Shown here one piece after another: positions 8,277-16,782 of a stretch of 64,000 nt of DNA. The position numbers were made by a program, and so were the translations under genes. Every line of letters starts with the position of its first letter. The stretch's first letter is position 1. The notes under the pieces are model-generated. The model was given only the letters and a program-made list of their open reading frames with translations. It made no database searches and had not been told where the DNA came from. This DNA is from a virus. The stretch lies in IMG/VR virus record IMGVR_UViG_3300010430_000027, positions 1 to 64,000 of that record, one strand, 5' to 3'.

Positions 8277-8572
8277 AGTCTCCTAACATCTATATTATAG
8301 ATGTTGAGTTGTATTCAAACGAAGGTCTCGCACTACCAGATATTCCAATATCCAAATTGGGTGCACCTTTAGAGACGATTCAAGTGATGGATTTAATTGT
8401 GGTGGCCGATTCTTCTGAGTTTTGTGTATTGAAGGATCGGCTATCTGGCTACAATGAGTTACACCCTATAGATGAACTTCCTGAGTTTCTCACAGACTTT
8501 ATCAGTAGGTGGTATCTAATATATGAGGACGACGCCAACACAGACTTTGAGCTCCCTCCTGGGGACTATTAG
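8273..8572 (+). CDS. Hypothetical protein (99 aa)
   Basis: The start ATG overlaps the previous stop (ATGA). It is an acidic, soluble small protein with alternating hydrophobic strands near the start (IYIIDVELYS) and the acidic end EDDANTDFELPPGDY. No family is recognised. Translation is coupled to the lipoprotein gene upstream. Confidence 0.65.
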   Translation: MKSPNIYIIDVELYSNEGLALPDIPISKLGAPLETIQVMDLIVVADSSEFCVLKDRLSGYNELHPIDELPEFLTDFISRWYLIYEDDANTDFELPPGDY

Positions 8573-8579
8573 TAATAGA

Positions 8580-8882
8580 ATGGATGATTTGACAATTTCA
8601 TTAGAAACCATATCAAAACTACTTCAGAAAGAGTATCCCTTTGAAGCAGCGGTAATAAAGAACGCCGTAGATCGTCTATCTACAAAAAGTGATTGGATGG
8701 TTTCTGCTAAGTACGCATTAGACAGTGAAGTGAACAGAAAGGTACTAGATGAGAAATCAGAAAAGATTGTTAATGATTTTCTCAATAGACACAAACCCAA
8801 AACCAATCGGAGTGGCGATGACCGACGAACATCTGATAGAAGAATTAAAGCAAAGAATTCAAAATTTACTGCTCAACATTGA
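8580..8882 (+). CDS. Hypothetical helical protein (100 aa)
   Basis: The ATG at 8580 follows the previous stop by 7 bases; a longer frame from 8523 would overlap the upstream gene heavily. The first 70 residues are helical. The last 30 are strongly basic (KPKTNRSGDDRRTSDRRIK), which suggests nucleic-acid contact. Its 3' end overlaps the next gene by 65 bases in another frame. Function unknown. Confidence 0.55.
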   Translation: MDDLTISLETISKLLQKEYPFEAAVIKNAVDRLSTKSDWMVSAKYALDSEVNRKVLDEKSEKIVNDFLNRHKPKTNRSGDDRRTSDRRIKAKNSKFTAQH

Positions 8883-9018
8883 GTCCTTAGAGACTTCATT
8901 GGCTATAGAAGAAATTAAATCAAAGACTCTTGATTTAGCGCTATATCAGATTGAAGGATACTCGATAACACACGAACAGGCTGTTGAAACAGCACGAAAA
9001 GCTAGAGAAATTAAATGA
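8818..9018 (+). CDS. Small coiled-coil protein (66 aa)
   Basis: The start MTDEHLIEEL is preceded by CGGAGTGG, a fair ribosome site located inside the upstream gene. Heptad-like spacing of L and I runs through residues 5-45. It ends with ATGA overlap into the exonuclease gene. The 65-base overlap with the upstream gene is unusual but typical of compact phage operons. Function unknown. Confidence 0.6.
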   Translation: MTDEHLIEELKQRIQNLLLNIESLETSLAIEEIKSKTLDLALYQIEGYSITHEQAVETARKAREIK

Positions 9019-9854
9019 CCTTATTATTGATAATAGACGGTGATCCCTTAGCTCATCTTGCATGTAGATATGATAGGTGGCAAGCTAAGTGCAAAAGAGA
9101 GGATGATAAACTTCTAGTAAATATTGGAGAAGATGGCACAAAAGAACATTTAGAATACACCAAGGAAGAAAATAGAAAATATATGGAAGAATCTTGGGAT
9201 AACTTTTTGAAGCTAGTAGAATCACTTCAAGAGAAGTTCTATACAAATGACTATCTCATGGCAGTTAAGGGCGATGGGAACTTTAGAATGGAAATCTTTC
9301 CAGAGTATAAAGCCAACAGGCGAAGGGCCGCTATAGCGAGACCCGATAACAGAAGGACATTTGTGGATGCGGTCACGCAATTGTCTGTCGAAGAAGGCAT
9401 GTCTGAGCCAGCACACGGTAGAGAAGCTGATGATTTGGTCAGAATATGGGCAGAGAATGCGATACGTGAAAAGAGGGATTTCATAGTGTGCACTATTGAT
9501 AAAGATCTAAAATGCATACCAGGTAGGTTTTATGATCCTAAGAAAAAAGAGATGTTTGATATCTCTGAGGAAGAAGCTAAGCGTCACTATTATGAGCAAA
9601 TTTTACAAGGGGATCAATCAGATGGGATTCCAGGTGTTCCCGGAATGGGACCAATAACTGCTCAAAAAAGCTTAGAAGGTTGTGTAACAGATGCGGACTA
9701 TCAAGAAACGATTGCAGGGCATTATATAGCTGCATACGACAAAGAGTGGGTGGAAATGCTAACGCTTAATGGCAGATTGATCCACATTCAAAAAACTCTC
9801 GACGATGTCTTCTCGGTGGAAGACTGGGCTATAGTGCAAGAGTTGGAGAGATAA
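9015..9854 (+). CDS. 5'-3' exonuclease (flap endonuclease family)
   Basis: Expected to remove RNA primers or degrade DNA 5' ends, like T7 gp6. The N-terminus LLIIDGDPLAH supplies the first acidic metal ligand. Then come FPEYKANRR (helical arch), EADD (second acidic cluster), CTIDKDL (third) and GDQSDGIPGVPGMGP, the helix-hairpin-helix of this family. At 279 aa it is close to T7 gp6 (300 aa). It overlaps the upstream gene by ATGA. Confidence 0.93.
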   Translation: MTLLLIIDGDPLAHLACRYDRWQAKCKREDDKLLVNIGEDGTKEHLEYTKEENRKYMEESWDNFLKLVESLQEKFYTNDYLMAVKGDGNFRMEIFPEYKANRRRAAIARPDNRRTFVDAVTQLSVEEGMSEPAHGREADDLVRIWAENAIREKRDFIVCTIDKDLKCIPGRFYDPKKKEMFDISEEEAKRHYYEQILQGDQSDGIPGVPGMGPITAQKSLEGCVTDADYQETIAGHYIAAYDKEWVEMLTLNGRLIHIQKTLDDVFSVEDWAIVQELER

Positions 9855-9877
9855 CATGAGACTACACAGGAGACACC

Positions 9878-10153
9878 ATGGTTGCGGTAAAGAAAACAGT
9901 AAAGAAGAAAGGACCACTCTCACCAAGAATTTCGCTTGGGAAAAGCGGGATATATGTTATGGAGCATTGGAAATCAAAGAGGCTCATGGAGTTGTTAATT
10001 TTCTATAGTTACAGTCAAGCTGTCTCTTATGCAGAAAAGATGAGTTTGAAAAACAAAGCCATCAAAATGAAAGGTGGTCTCAGATGTACAACCTGTAGTT
10101 CACCTTTCAATGCAGATGCATTTTGTCATATTATGAAGGCTAAGGAGTTCTAG
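9878..10153 (+). CDS. Hypothetical basic protein with a CxxC pair (91 aa)
   Basis: The start follows ACAGGAGACACC. The N-terminal 13 residues are lysine-rich (KKTVKKKG). The C-terminal part holds CTTCSSPFNADAFCH, a CxxC followed by Cys-His that could bind zinc. Its place between the exonuclease and a GIY-YIG nuclease gene points to DNA metabolism. No family is recognised. Confidence 0.65.
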   Translation: MVAVKKTVKKKGPLSPRISLGKSGIYVMEHWKSKRLMELLIFYSYSQAVSYAEKMSLKNKAIKMKGGLRCTTCSSPFNADAFCHIMKAKEF

Positions 10154-10626
10154 TGAGAATTCCGCCAATTAAAAGAACGCTAATAGACTTAGATGACTTT
10201 GACAACGGTCATTGGAAATTCCCAGAACAGCTCATGATTGATTATTCGGGTTTCATCTATGTTATCCGTGACAATATTCTGAGAAGGTTTTATCTAGGTA
10301 AGAAGACGTTCAGGCATCAGCGAGGTCAAAACAAAGGCAAGGAAATGCCAGGTTGGAGGAAATACAAATCTTCTTCACCTTTATTAAAGGAGCTGTTTGC
10401 TGTAAGACCTATTTATGATGAGTTTGAATTTATAGTCTTAGAACAATATAAGACAAAAGGGACTCTTTCTTACGGTGAAACATGGACGTTATGCCATGTG
10501 GAGGCTCCAACAAATCTTACGTGGTATAACACACGTATAGAGAAAGTCTCGTGGCCAGTAAAGGAGGGGATATCAGAAAGACATAAAGATCGATTGTCAG
10601 ATGTAATTAACATGAGGACAATGTAA
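10153..10626 (+). CDS. GIY-YIG family endonuclease (SegE-like)
   Basis: The GTG start shares one base with the previous stop. The GIY-YIG signature is visible as GFIYVI (residues 33-38) and YLGKK (47-51), followed by WRKYKSSS, FEFIVLEQY, and Glu in SYGETW as the likely metal-binding residue, then TWYNTR. This order matches the phage SegE-like group. In T7-like operons this position is often filled by a Holliday-junction resolvase, so a resolving or debranching role is plausible; a homing nuclease is the alternative. Confidence 0.75.
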   Translation: MRIPPIKRTLIDLDDFDNGHWKFPEQLMIDYSGFIYVIRDNILRRFYLGKKTFRHQRGQNKGKEMPGWRKYKSSSPLLKELFAVRPIYDEFEFIVLEQYKTKGTLSYGETWTLCHVEAPTNLTWYNTRIEKVSWPVKEGISERHKDRLSDVINMRTM

Positions 10627-11135
10627 TGCCAGTGACGTTCAATTGCAGTGATGTAGGAGAATCGTATAAAGATGACTTTACAGACGGTGGTCCTAAGGTA
10701 ACCGTAATAGCATTTTGGCCTGTGGAAGAGCTATCGTCAAATTATGAGAAGCCAGAAGCAAAGTCTATCTCTTGTTGCTATTATAGAGCTGCTGCAATAA
10801 CCTCTAAGTTTTCTTTACAAGTGATAACTAAACCAGAACAAGCCAGCATACCTGAAAGGATTCCGGTGGTGGCATTTGAAGAGTCAAGAAGAACAGACCA
10901 GTACGTATTTGATTTCGTAGAATTTCACCATTCAGTAAACATGACATACGTCTTGGGAAATACGTATTATCAGTACCCGAGTGAGCATTTTGATGTAGAT
11001 TATATTGTAAATGTAGAAGTGTATGGTAAGCCAGAAAATAGAAAAGCGCCATTCTACGGTTCACAAGTAATTCCATTAATATGGTATGATCGGGAATTAC
11101 AATTCAGAGGTATACACGGCGGAAAAAATTTATGA
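10626..11135 (+). CDS. Hypothetical protein (169 aa)
   Basis: The start overlaps the upstream stop (TAATG). It is soluble, with alternating hydrophobic beta-type strands and several tyrosine-rich stretches (YVLGNTYYQYPSEHF). No signal or membrane segment. I do not recognise a family. It sits between the nuclease gene and a small membrane protein gene within the replication operon. Confidence 0.7.
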   Translation: MPVTFNCSDVGESYKDDFTDGGPKVTVIAFWPVEELSSNYEKPEAKSISCCYYRAAAITSKFSLQVITKPEQASIPERIPVVAFEESRRTDQYVFDFVEFHHSVNMTYVLGNTYYQYPSEHFDVDYIVNVEVYGKPENRKAPFYGSQVIPLIWYDRELQFRGIHGGKNL

Positions 11136-11326
11136 AGATGATCGTATTTTTATTATCAGCGCTAGCTTCACTAGGGATCATAAGCGATGTTCTGTACGAA
11201 TTAATAATAAAGATATTTGAAAGTGGATATATATCTTTAAGTATAGGAGAGCGTTTTATGCTTGGTGCGGCGATGCTTTGTATAGCCTTAGCTACAACCG
11301 AGAATAAGAAACCAGGAGTGATTTAA
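11132..11326 (+). CDS. Small two-helix membrane protein (64 aa)
   Basis: The start overlaps the preceding stop (ATGA). Two hydrophobic segments (about residues 3-25 and 41-54) are separated by a polar loop, and the C-terminus is basic (ENKKPGVI). It overlaps the primase-helicase start (TAATG). Holin-like topology is possible, but the location is in the replication region; function unknown. Confidence 0.65.
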   Translation: MKMIVFLLSALASLGIISDVLYELIIKIFESGYISLSIGERFMLGAAMLCIALATTENKKPGVI

Positions 11327-12981
11327 TGAGTAAAGTAGTAACCAAGAATAAGCCTTGTTTGGACACCACAAAGTGTGGATCCAGCGATGCGAGGCAGATC
11401 TACGATAGTGGATCATCCTTCTGTTTCTCCTGTCAGACCTTTTTCCCAAAAGGTTACGGAGAGGCAAAAGAAAATACAGAACCTGCTGAAACGGAGTTCA
11501 CGCCAACAACCAATGTGACACGAAAAGATTTGTTTGAAGAAATAAAAGGCTATCCAACAAAAGAGTTCGCTGACAGAAAAATCGATAAAGAGATCAATGA
11601 GCTATACGATGTTAAAGTCACACATGGTTCAAATGGAAAGATTGACGCACATTATTATCCATATAAAGAAGGTTACAAGATAAGAACATTGCCCAAAACT
11701 TTTGAATGGCTGGGTAAGTCCGGTGGACTTTTCGGTAAAGATCTGTTTAACGGTGGAGGTAAGAGATTGACCATCTGTGAAGGAGAGATCGATACACTGT
11801 CTATGGCCCAGGCTAGTTATAATAAATACAAAAAGGCATATCCGATCATTGGCTTGTCATCATCAGGGGCCACCAAAGAGCTTCTCAAGGAACGTGATTG
11901 GATCAGAACCTTTGATTCAGTTGTACTTTGTTTTGATAATGATGAGGCTGGAAAGAAGGCCACAAAAGAAGCAACAAAGATAATTGGAATTGACAAAGTA
12001 TTGATAGCCAGGATGACGTCTGAGGATGTCAATGAGACATTCCTGCGTAAAGGTTGGCAGGAAGTTATGAGAAACACGTGGGATGCTCAACCCCATATAC
12101 CTGATGGTATAGTAACAAAAGAGGCATTGTGGGATTCTCTGGTAGAGTACAACAACAAAGTATCATTTCCTTATCCCAATTGTCTAGAAGGTCTAAATAC
12201 TAAGTTCAAAGGAATGAGAACAGGTGAAATCACGCTATTCGTGTCTGGAACAGGTTCAGGTAAGAGTACGTTGCTCAGAGAAGTAATGTTGCATATACTT
12301 GAGACGAGTGGTGATAAGATTGGTATAGTGGAACTTGAAGAATCTCCTGCAGAGACTGCCAGAAAGCTAGCAGGAATGTCATTGGAACGTAATCCAGCAT
12401 ATGAAGAAATCCCATTGGAAGAGCTAAAATCGGGGTTTGACAAAGTATTCGGTGAAGACAAGATCATTCTATTAGACCACCAAGGTTCTATGAGTGACAC
12501 TTCTATAGTGGATCAACTAGAATACATGGCACTGTCTGGTTGTAAATATTTATTCATCGATCATATAACAATCCTAGTTTCAGAAGGTGTAGACAACTTA
12601 CAAGGATTGGAAGCTCAAGACAGAGTAATGAATGATTTGCTGAGACTGGTTAAGAGGCATGACGTATGGATTGGTCTTGTTTCGCATCTCAGAAAAGTCC
12701 AAGTAGGAGCGACATCATTCGAAGAAGGTAGATTACCTACATTGGATGACATCAGAGGTTCAGGCTCATTGAAGCAAATAGCTTTCGATATTGTGGCCTT
12801 TGCTAGATCGATGTCAGCACCGAGCGAAGAGGAAAGAAATACGATAAAGATTCGTAGTCTCAAATGTCGTTTCAGTGGTCTTACAGGAGATACAAAGAGC
12901 GCGTTCTACAACTTCAAAACAGGCAGAGTCTTGCAAGCAGAGAAAGAGTTCTGTGACAAAACCTTCACACAAATCGGTTAG
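11326..12981 (+). CDS. T7 gp4-like primase-helicase
   Basis: Unwinds DNA and makes primers at the fork. The N-terminus has a zinc-binding set (Cys11, Cys17, Cys33, Cys36). A TOPRIM domain follows with LTICEGEIDTLS and LCFDNDEAG. The RecA-like helicase has Walker A GTGSGKST (Lys313), a catalytic-glutamate strand IGIVELEES, Walker B KYLFIDH, and motif GSGSLKQIAFD. Length is 551 aa against 566 for T7 gp4. The C-terminus lacks the very acidic T7-type tail. Confidence 0.95.
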   Translation: MSKVVTKNKPCLDTTKCGSSDARQIYDSGSSFCFSCQTFFPKGYGEAKENTEPAETEFTPTTNVTRKDLFEEIKGYPTKEFADRKIDKEINELYDVKVTHGSNGKIDAHYYPYKEGYKIRTLPKTFEWLGKSGGLFGKDLFNGGGKRLTICEGEIDTLSMAQASYNKYKKAYPIIGLSSSGATKELLKERDWIRTFDSVVLCFDNDEAGKKATKEATKIIGIDKVLIARMTSEDVNETFLRKGWQEVMRNTWDAQPHIPDGIVTKEALWDSLVEYNNKVSFPYPNCLEGLNTKFKGMRTGEITLFVSGTGSGKSTLLREVMLHILETSGDKIGIVELEESPAETARKLAGMSLERNPAYEEIPLEELKSGFDKVFGEDKIILLDHQGSMSDTSIVDQLEYMALSGCKYLFIDHITILVSEGVDNLQGLEAQDRVMNDLLRLVKRHDVWIGLVSHLRKVQVGATSFEEGRLPTLDDIRGSGSLKQIAFDIVAFARSMSAPSEEERNTIKIRSLKCRFSGLTGDTKSAFYNFKTGRVLQAEKEFCDKTFTQIG

Positions 12982-12991
12982 GAGCAAATTG

Positions 12992-14935
12992 ATGGAATAC
13001 TTAGAATTACCTAGAATAGAAACTCCCTGGAGTTCAATAGGTTATTTAACATATAAGCGTACATACAGTCGTAAATTCGAGAATGAAGAAGAGGAGTTGT
13101 TAGCGCCTGAAGCGCCGACTGAAGAATTTGAAGATACCGTTCTAAGGGTCATAAATGCTTGTGATGAGCAATTTAATTGTAACTTTACGCGAGATGAAGA
13201 ATATAGATTAGCTGGGTATTTCTTAGCGTTGAAAACATCTGTTGCAGGTAGATTCTGGTGGCAAGCCGGTACTGCAACGGTGGATAGATTAGGACTGGCT
13301 TCACTACAGAACTGTGCATTCGTCACAGTAGATTCACCTGTGAGACCTTTTACTTGGTGTATGGATATGTTGGCACTGGGCTCCGGTGTTGGATATAACA
13401 TACAAAATGAGCATATAGACAAGTTACCGAAGGTGAGACCTTGGTTCAAAGCACCGATACGCTTGGATGATGGTAGTGCGGATTTTATTGTACCAGACTC
13501 CAGAGAAGGCTGGGTCAAGCTGCTGGGTAAGACACTTAAAGCAGCGTTCTTGTCAGACCGACCAGAGCAAGGTACGTTCACGTATTCAACACAGATCATT
13601 CGAGGAAAGGGATCACCCATTAAGGGCTTTGGTGGCGTGGCTTCTGGCCCGGAAGATCTTGTGTGGGGCATAAATCAGATATCTTTGATACTGGAAGATA
13701 GAGGTGGCAAGAAGATTAAGCCAATACATGCGCTTGACATAATGAACATTATTGGATATATAATTGTTGCTGGTAACGTTAGACGTTCAGCGCAGATAGC
13801 TATAGGAGATTGTGATGATGTCGAATTCTTATTGGCAAAAAGATGGGATATGGGTGGCATCCCCAAGTGGCGCTCAATGTCAAATAACAGTGTCGTCTGC
13901 AACGATCTCGCTGACTTACACCCATACTTCTGGGATGGGTATGACGGAAGAGGTGAGCCATATGGACTCATCAACCTTGAACTTTCACGTAGCTGTGGCA
14001 GATTGGGAGAAACTTGGTATGACGATCCAAATGTTGAAGGATATAATCCATGCGCCGAGCAGAGTTTGGAACCTTACGAAACCTGTTGTTTAGCTGAAAT
14101 ATTCTTACCAAACATTGAATCTTTGGAAGAACTCATAGATGCAACTGAGCTGCTATATAGGATCAATAAACATGCTATGACACTCAATTCTCATTTAAAA
14201 GAGACTCAGGAAGTGGTTCATAACAACATGCGTATGGGAATAGGTGTCACAGGTTATTTACAGGCCAGTGACGAACAAAAGAATTGGTTGGATTATACGT
14301 ACAGGTATCTCAGGAAGTTCGATAAGAAGTATTCTGCGTTACATGATCTACCTGAATCTATAAAACTTACGACAGTGAAACCCAGTGGGACGCTATCATT
14401 ACTACCAGGTGTAACTCCGGGATGCCATCCAGGCTATTCCCAGTATATGTATCGCAGGATAACCATAGCATCAGAGCATTCTTTAACACAGGTGTGTAGA
14501 GAGAAAGGTTATCCTGTTGAATTTAAAAAGAATTTAGACGGCACTGAAGATTATGGATCATGCGTTGTGACATTTCCTTACAGATACCCTGAGGGTACTG
14601 TGTTGGCGAAAGACATGACGGCATTGAAACAACTTGATACAGTGCGCGAATTGCAAACCAGGTGGTCGGATAACAGTGTAAGCTGCACCATATATTATAG
14701 AAAGGAGGAGATTCCAGAAATCAAACAATACTTGAGATTTAGATATGCCACTTGTCATAAGAGTCTTTCATTCTTATTGCACAGTGAGCACGGCTTTGAA
14801 CAAGCTCCTTATGAAGAGGTAACAAAGGAGAAATATGAAGAATTGGTGGCACAAGTTGAACCGATAACGGATATCGTGTCGGCTGAATTTGAGGCCATTG
14901 ATGAATGCGCCGGAGGAATGTGTCCGGTGAAATGA
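12992..14935 (+). CDS. nrdJ: Class II (adenosylcobalamin-dependent) ribonucleotide reductase
   Basis: Makes deoxyribonucleotides for phage replication using vitamin B12, so it works with or without oxygen. Key residues fit monomeric Lactobacillus-type reductase: Cys108 (LQNCAF), the NPCAEQ motif with Asn352, radical Cys354 and Glu356, and the C-terminal CAGGMC pair (Cys639/Cys644) for re-reduction. Length is 647 aa. The start at 12992 follows GGAGCAAATT; an upstream in-frame extension lies inside the helicase gene and is rejected. No second subunit gene is seen, as expected for this class. Confidence 0.93.
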   Translation: MEYLELPRIETPWSSIGYLTYKRTYSRKFENEEEELLAPEAPTEEFEDTVLRVINACDEQFNCNFTRDEEYRLAGYFLALKTSVAGRFWWQAGTATVDRLGLASLQNCAFVTVDSPVRPFTWCMDMLALGSGVGYNIQNEHIDKLPKVRPWFKAPIRLDDGSADFIVPDSREGWVKLLGKTLKAAFLSDRPEQGTFTYSTQIIRGKGSPIKGFGGVASGPEDLVWGINQISLILEDRGGKKIKPIHALDIMNIIGYIIVAGNVRRSAQIAIGDCDDVEFLLAKRWDMGGIPKWRSMSNNSVVCNDLADLHPYFWDGYDGRGEPYGLINLELSRSCGRLGETWYDDPNVEGYNPCAEQSLEPYETCCLAEIFLPNIESLEELIDATELLYRINKHAMTLNSHLKETQEVVHNNMRMGIGVTGYLQASDEQKNWLDYTYRYLRKFDKKYSALHDLPESIKLTTVKPSGTLSLLPGVTPGCHPGYSQYMYRRITIASEHSLTQVCREKGYPVEFKKNLDGTEDYGSCVVTFPYRYPEGTVLAKDMTALKQLDTVRELQTRWSDNSVSCTIYYRKEEIPEIKQYLRFRYATCHKSLSFLLHSEHGFEQAPYEEVTKEKYEELVAQVEPITDIVSAEFEAIDECAGGMCPVK

Positions 14936-15040
14936 GCACGTGCGCGCCCGATCCTGAAAGCTGATGGTTCCCTTGGGGGATAGGTTTAGTAGGGATGCGG
15001 GCGCATTTTACTTGTTGGCATACGAGTCTCCAATTTAATG

Positions 15041-15318
15041 ACATGGCAGGCATGGCGCGATAAGGCACGGCAAGGCAAGGCTCAGTGAGGATGGCATGGT
15101 GAGGCAGGCTTGGACTGGCGGGTAGGGGCCAGGCGGGGCTCGTCGGGGCAAGGCAGGGCGCGGCAGGCAGGGTATGGTAAGCTGTGGCGGATTATGGCAA
15201 GTTGTGGCACGGCAGGCGAGGCGCGTCCAGGCCTATCGCGGAACGTTGGGCGAGGACAGGCATGGTGAGGCAGGCTTGGACAGGCATGGCAAGGCCCGAC
15301 TGATCAAGGCACGGCAGG
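15041..15318 (+). repeat. Degenerate GGCAn repeat array 1
   Basis: This G-rich stretch lies in the 469-base gap after the reductase gene. GG dinucleotides recur every five (sometimes four) bases, mostly as GGCAA, GGCAT, GGCAC or GGCAG. A 23-bp piece is repeated exactly at 15093-15115 and 15259-15281. Composition is very different from the surrounding genes. It is not a CRISPR array: there are no fixed repeats or spacers. The frame running through 15174-15383 is a low-complexity artefact. The rest of the gap (14936-15040, 15319-15404) shows no gene. Confidence 0.85.
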
Positions 15319-15404
15319 ACATTTCAAGACAAGATACAACAACTTCATATGTCATCAGAGTCGGGGCATATGTAGTTTTCTAATTACGACTCAGGAGAAG
15401 TACA

Positions 15405-16004
15405 ATGGCAACTATTACAATGAAACCTATTAATGCACGGGTAATTCATTTTCACATCATTGGGACCACTTCAATGATTCATCACAATTGGTCTCAGAAG
15501 TCAATAGCGCAAATGCGTGACAAGCACGCAGGCAAAAAGACAGTTTCTCGTGAGATCAGAAACCCAAAAGAAGAGTTTCAAAACGCATGTTATCTCACGG
15601 AAAACAATGAATACGGATTTCCTCTGATGGCTTTTAAAACTGCGTTGATAACCGCAGCTCATAGGGATATCGGTATTGAGAAGACCTTAGTCAGAAAGGC
15701 TATTTTTGTGAAATCTGATGATTCTGGCCTAATCACAAAGATGAAATGCAACAAACCCATTATGAGAGAAGATACTGTTAGGGTAGGTCAGGGTAAAACT
15801 GATTTGAGGTATCGCCCTGAATACAAGAAATGGTCTGCGGAAATTTTCATGGAAATCGACGGGGACCTTCTCACCGCTCAAGATGTTATTAACTTGACAA
15901 ATCGTGCGGGTTTCGGTGTAGGTATCGGCGAATGGCGTCCAGAAAAAGGAGGCGAAATGGGTCGTTTCAAAGTTGATGAAACAAAGAAAGTGGAAATACT
16001 CTAA
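15405..16004 (+). CDS. Conserved phage protein of the GGCAn cassette, possible RAMP-like fold (199 aa)
   Basis: I recognise this as a widespread phage protein without assigned function. Recurring blocks are GTTSMIHHNWSQKSI near the start, EFQNACYLTENNEYGFP and MAFKTALITAAHRDIGIEK in the middle, and NRAGFGVGIGEWRPEKGG with MGRFKV at the end. The terminal glycine-rich segment resembles the G-rich loop of RAMP/Cas7-type RNA-binding proteins; that is inference from pattern only. The start follows CAGGAGAAGTACA. It forms a tight pair with the next gene (TAATG overlap), and GGCAn arrays flank the pair. Confidence 0.8.
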   Translation: MATITMKPINARVIHFHIIGTTSMIHHNWSQKSIAQMRDKHAGKKTVSREIRNPKEEFQNACYLTENNEYGFPLMAFKTALITAAHRDIGIEKTLVRKAIFVKSDDSGLITKMKCNKPIMREDTVRVGQGKTDLRYRPEYKKWSAEIFMEIDGDLLTAQDVINLTNRAGFGVGIGEWRPEKGGEMGRFKVDETKKVEIL

Positions 16005-16483
16005 TGAAAGCATATTGGAAAAAAGGGTTTCATGCTAAGGTGAAACCTGAAATAGCCGCTGAGGAATTCGAAAGAATTCGTCAACTCTATGGCGGTGATT
16101 TGACCGCCCCTATTATACATAAGGAGGTCATAAAGAAAAGGAATCCTTTACATGGAACTTTGGAATGGGATAATGAAGTGGCTGGTTATGAGCACCGTTT
16201 AGATCAAATCAGAAACATGGTTAGATCCATTGTTGTGATTTATAACAATGACGGTAGGGAATTGAAATCAAGACTGTTTGAAGTGGTACAAGCGGATACA
16301 TCTGAAGATGAACGTAAATATAATGTTTATAATACATTAGAAGATATCCTGGCTGATCCACGAAAAAGGGCAGAATTCCTTTCAAGAGCCAAAAGAGAAG
16401 CTGCAACATATCGCAAAAGATATTCAAGTCTAACTGAATTGTCAAAAGTTTTTGATGAAATTGACAATCTTTTAATTGAATAG
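16004..16483 (+). CDS. Partner protein of the GGCAn cassette (159 aa)
   Basis: The start overlaps the previous stop, so the two products are translationally coupled. Recognisable family blocks are AEEFERIRQLYGGDLTAP (residues 19-36), NPLHGTLEWDNEVAGYEHR and IRNMVRSIVVI. The last 50 residues are charged helix or coiled coil. It is a widespread phage family that I remember next to the 15405-16004 type of gene; function unknown. GGCAn array 2 begins about 17 bases downstream. Confidence 0.8.
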   Translation: MKAYWKKGFHAKVKPEIAAEEFERIRQLYGGDLTAPIIHKEVIKKRNPLHGTLEWDNEVAGYEHRLDQIRNMVRSIVVIYNNDGRELKSRLFEVVQADTSEDERKYNVYNTLEDILADPRKRAEFLSRAKREAATYRKRYSSLTELSKVFDEIDNLLIE

Positions 16484-16499
16484 CGTCTTGATGTGGCGA

Positions 16500-16637
16500 C
16501 AAGGACGTCGTCTACAAGGCTTGGCGAGCCAGGCATGGTATGGTACGTCCAGCCCGAGCTAGGCGCGGCAAGGCAGGCATGGCAGGCAAGGCAAGACGTG
16601 TAGGGGCCCGACGTGAAAGGGCAAGGCAAGGCATACT
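16500..16637 (+). repeat. Degenerate GGCAn repeat array 2
   Basis: A second G-rich array with the same roughly 5-base GG period as array 1 (AAGGC, GGCAT, GGCAA, GGCGC units). It shares GGCAGGCATGGC exactly with array 1 (15045-15056 and 16572-16583). It ends five bases before the tRNA-Tyr acceptor stem. Together with array 1 it brackets the two-gene cassette. The 351-base gap from 16484 to 16834 also holds the tRNA and a leader hairpin. Confidence 0.8.
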
Positions 16638-16641
16638 AACA

Positions 16642-16734
16642 GGACGCGAGCTGAATATTGGCTTAAGTCAGCCCGGACTGTAAATCCGGAGTCGCCGCGA
16701 GCGGGTGATGGTTCGATTCCATCCGCGTCCACCA
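16642..16734 (+). tRNA. tRNA-Tyr (anticodon GTA)
   Basis: Acceptor stem GGACGCG/CGCGTCC (16642-16648/16724-16730) is followed by ACCA encoded in the DNA. The D arm is 16650-16672. The anticodon arm CCGGA/TCCGG carries GTA at 16680-16682. There is a long variable arm, as expected for a class II tRNA, and a T arm GATGG-TTCGATT-CCATC at 16707-16723. All arms pair correctly, so it should be functional. It is the only convincing tRNA in the window. Confidence 0.96.
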
Positions 16735-16782
16735 TCTAATAATAAGGCAAGTGGGTTCTGATAGCCCTTCCATTGGTACCTA

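Noticed and set aside
13042-13671. 209-codon minus-strand frame
   Set aside because: It lies entirely over the ribonucleotide reductase gene, whose catalytic motifs are unambiguous.
15041-15318. GGCAn array as a CRISPR array
   Set aside because: There are no constant repeats, no regular spacers, and the unit is only about 5 bases long; no Cas nuclease, adaptation or processing genes are present.
15174-15383. 69-codon frame inside GGCAn array 1
   Set aside because: It is a by-product of the low-complexity repeat (Arg/Gln/Gly/Ala mix), has no ribosome site and no natural protein pattern.
15381-15393. TAATTACGACTCA resembling a T7 class III promoter
   Set aside because: It needs a one-base insertion, the initiation part (CACTATAGGG) is absent, and it occurs once; the repeated 19-bp element is a better promoter candidate.
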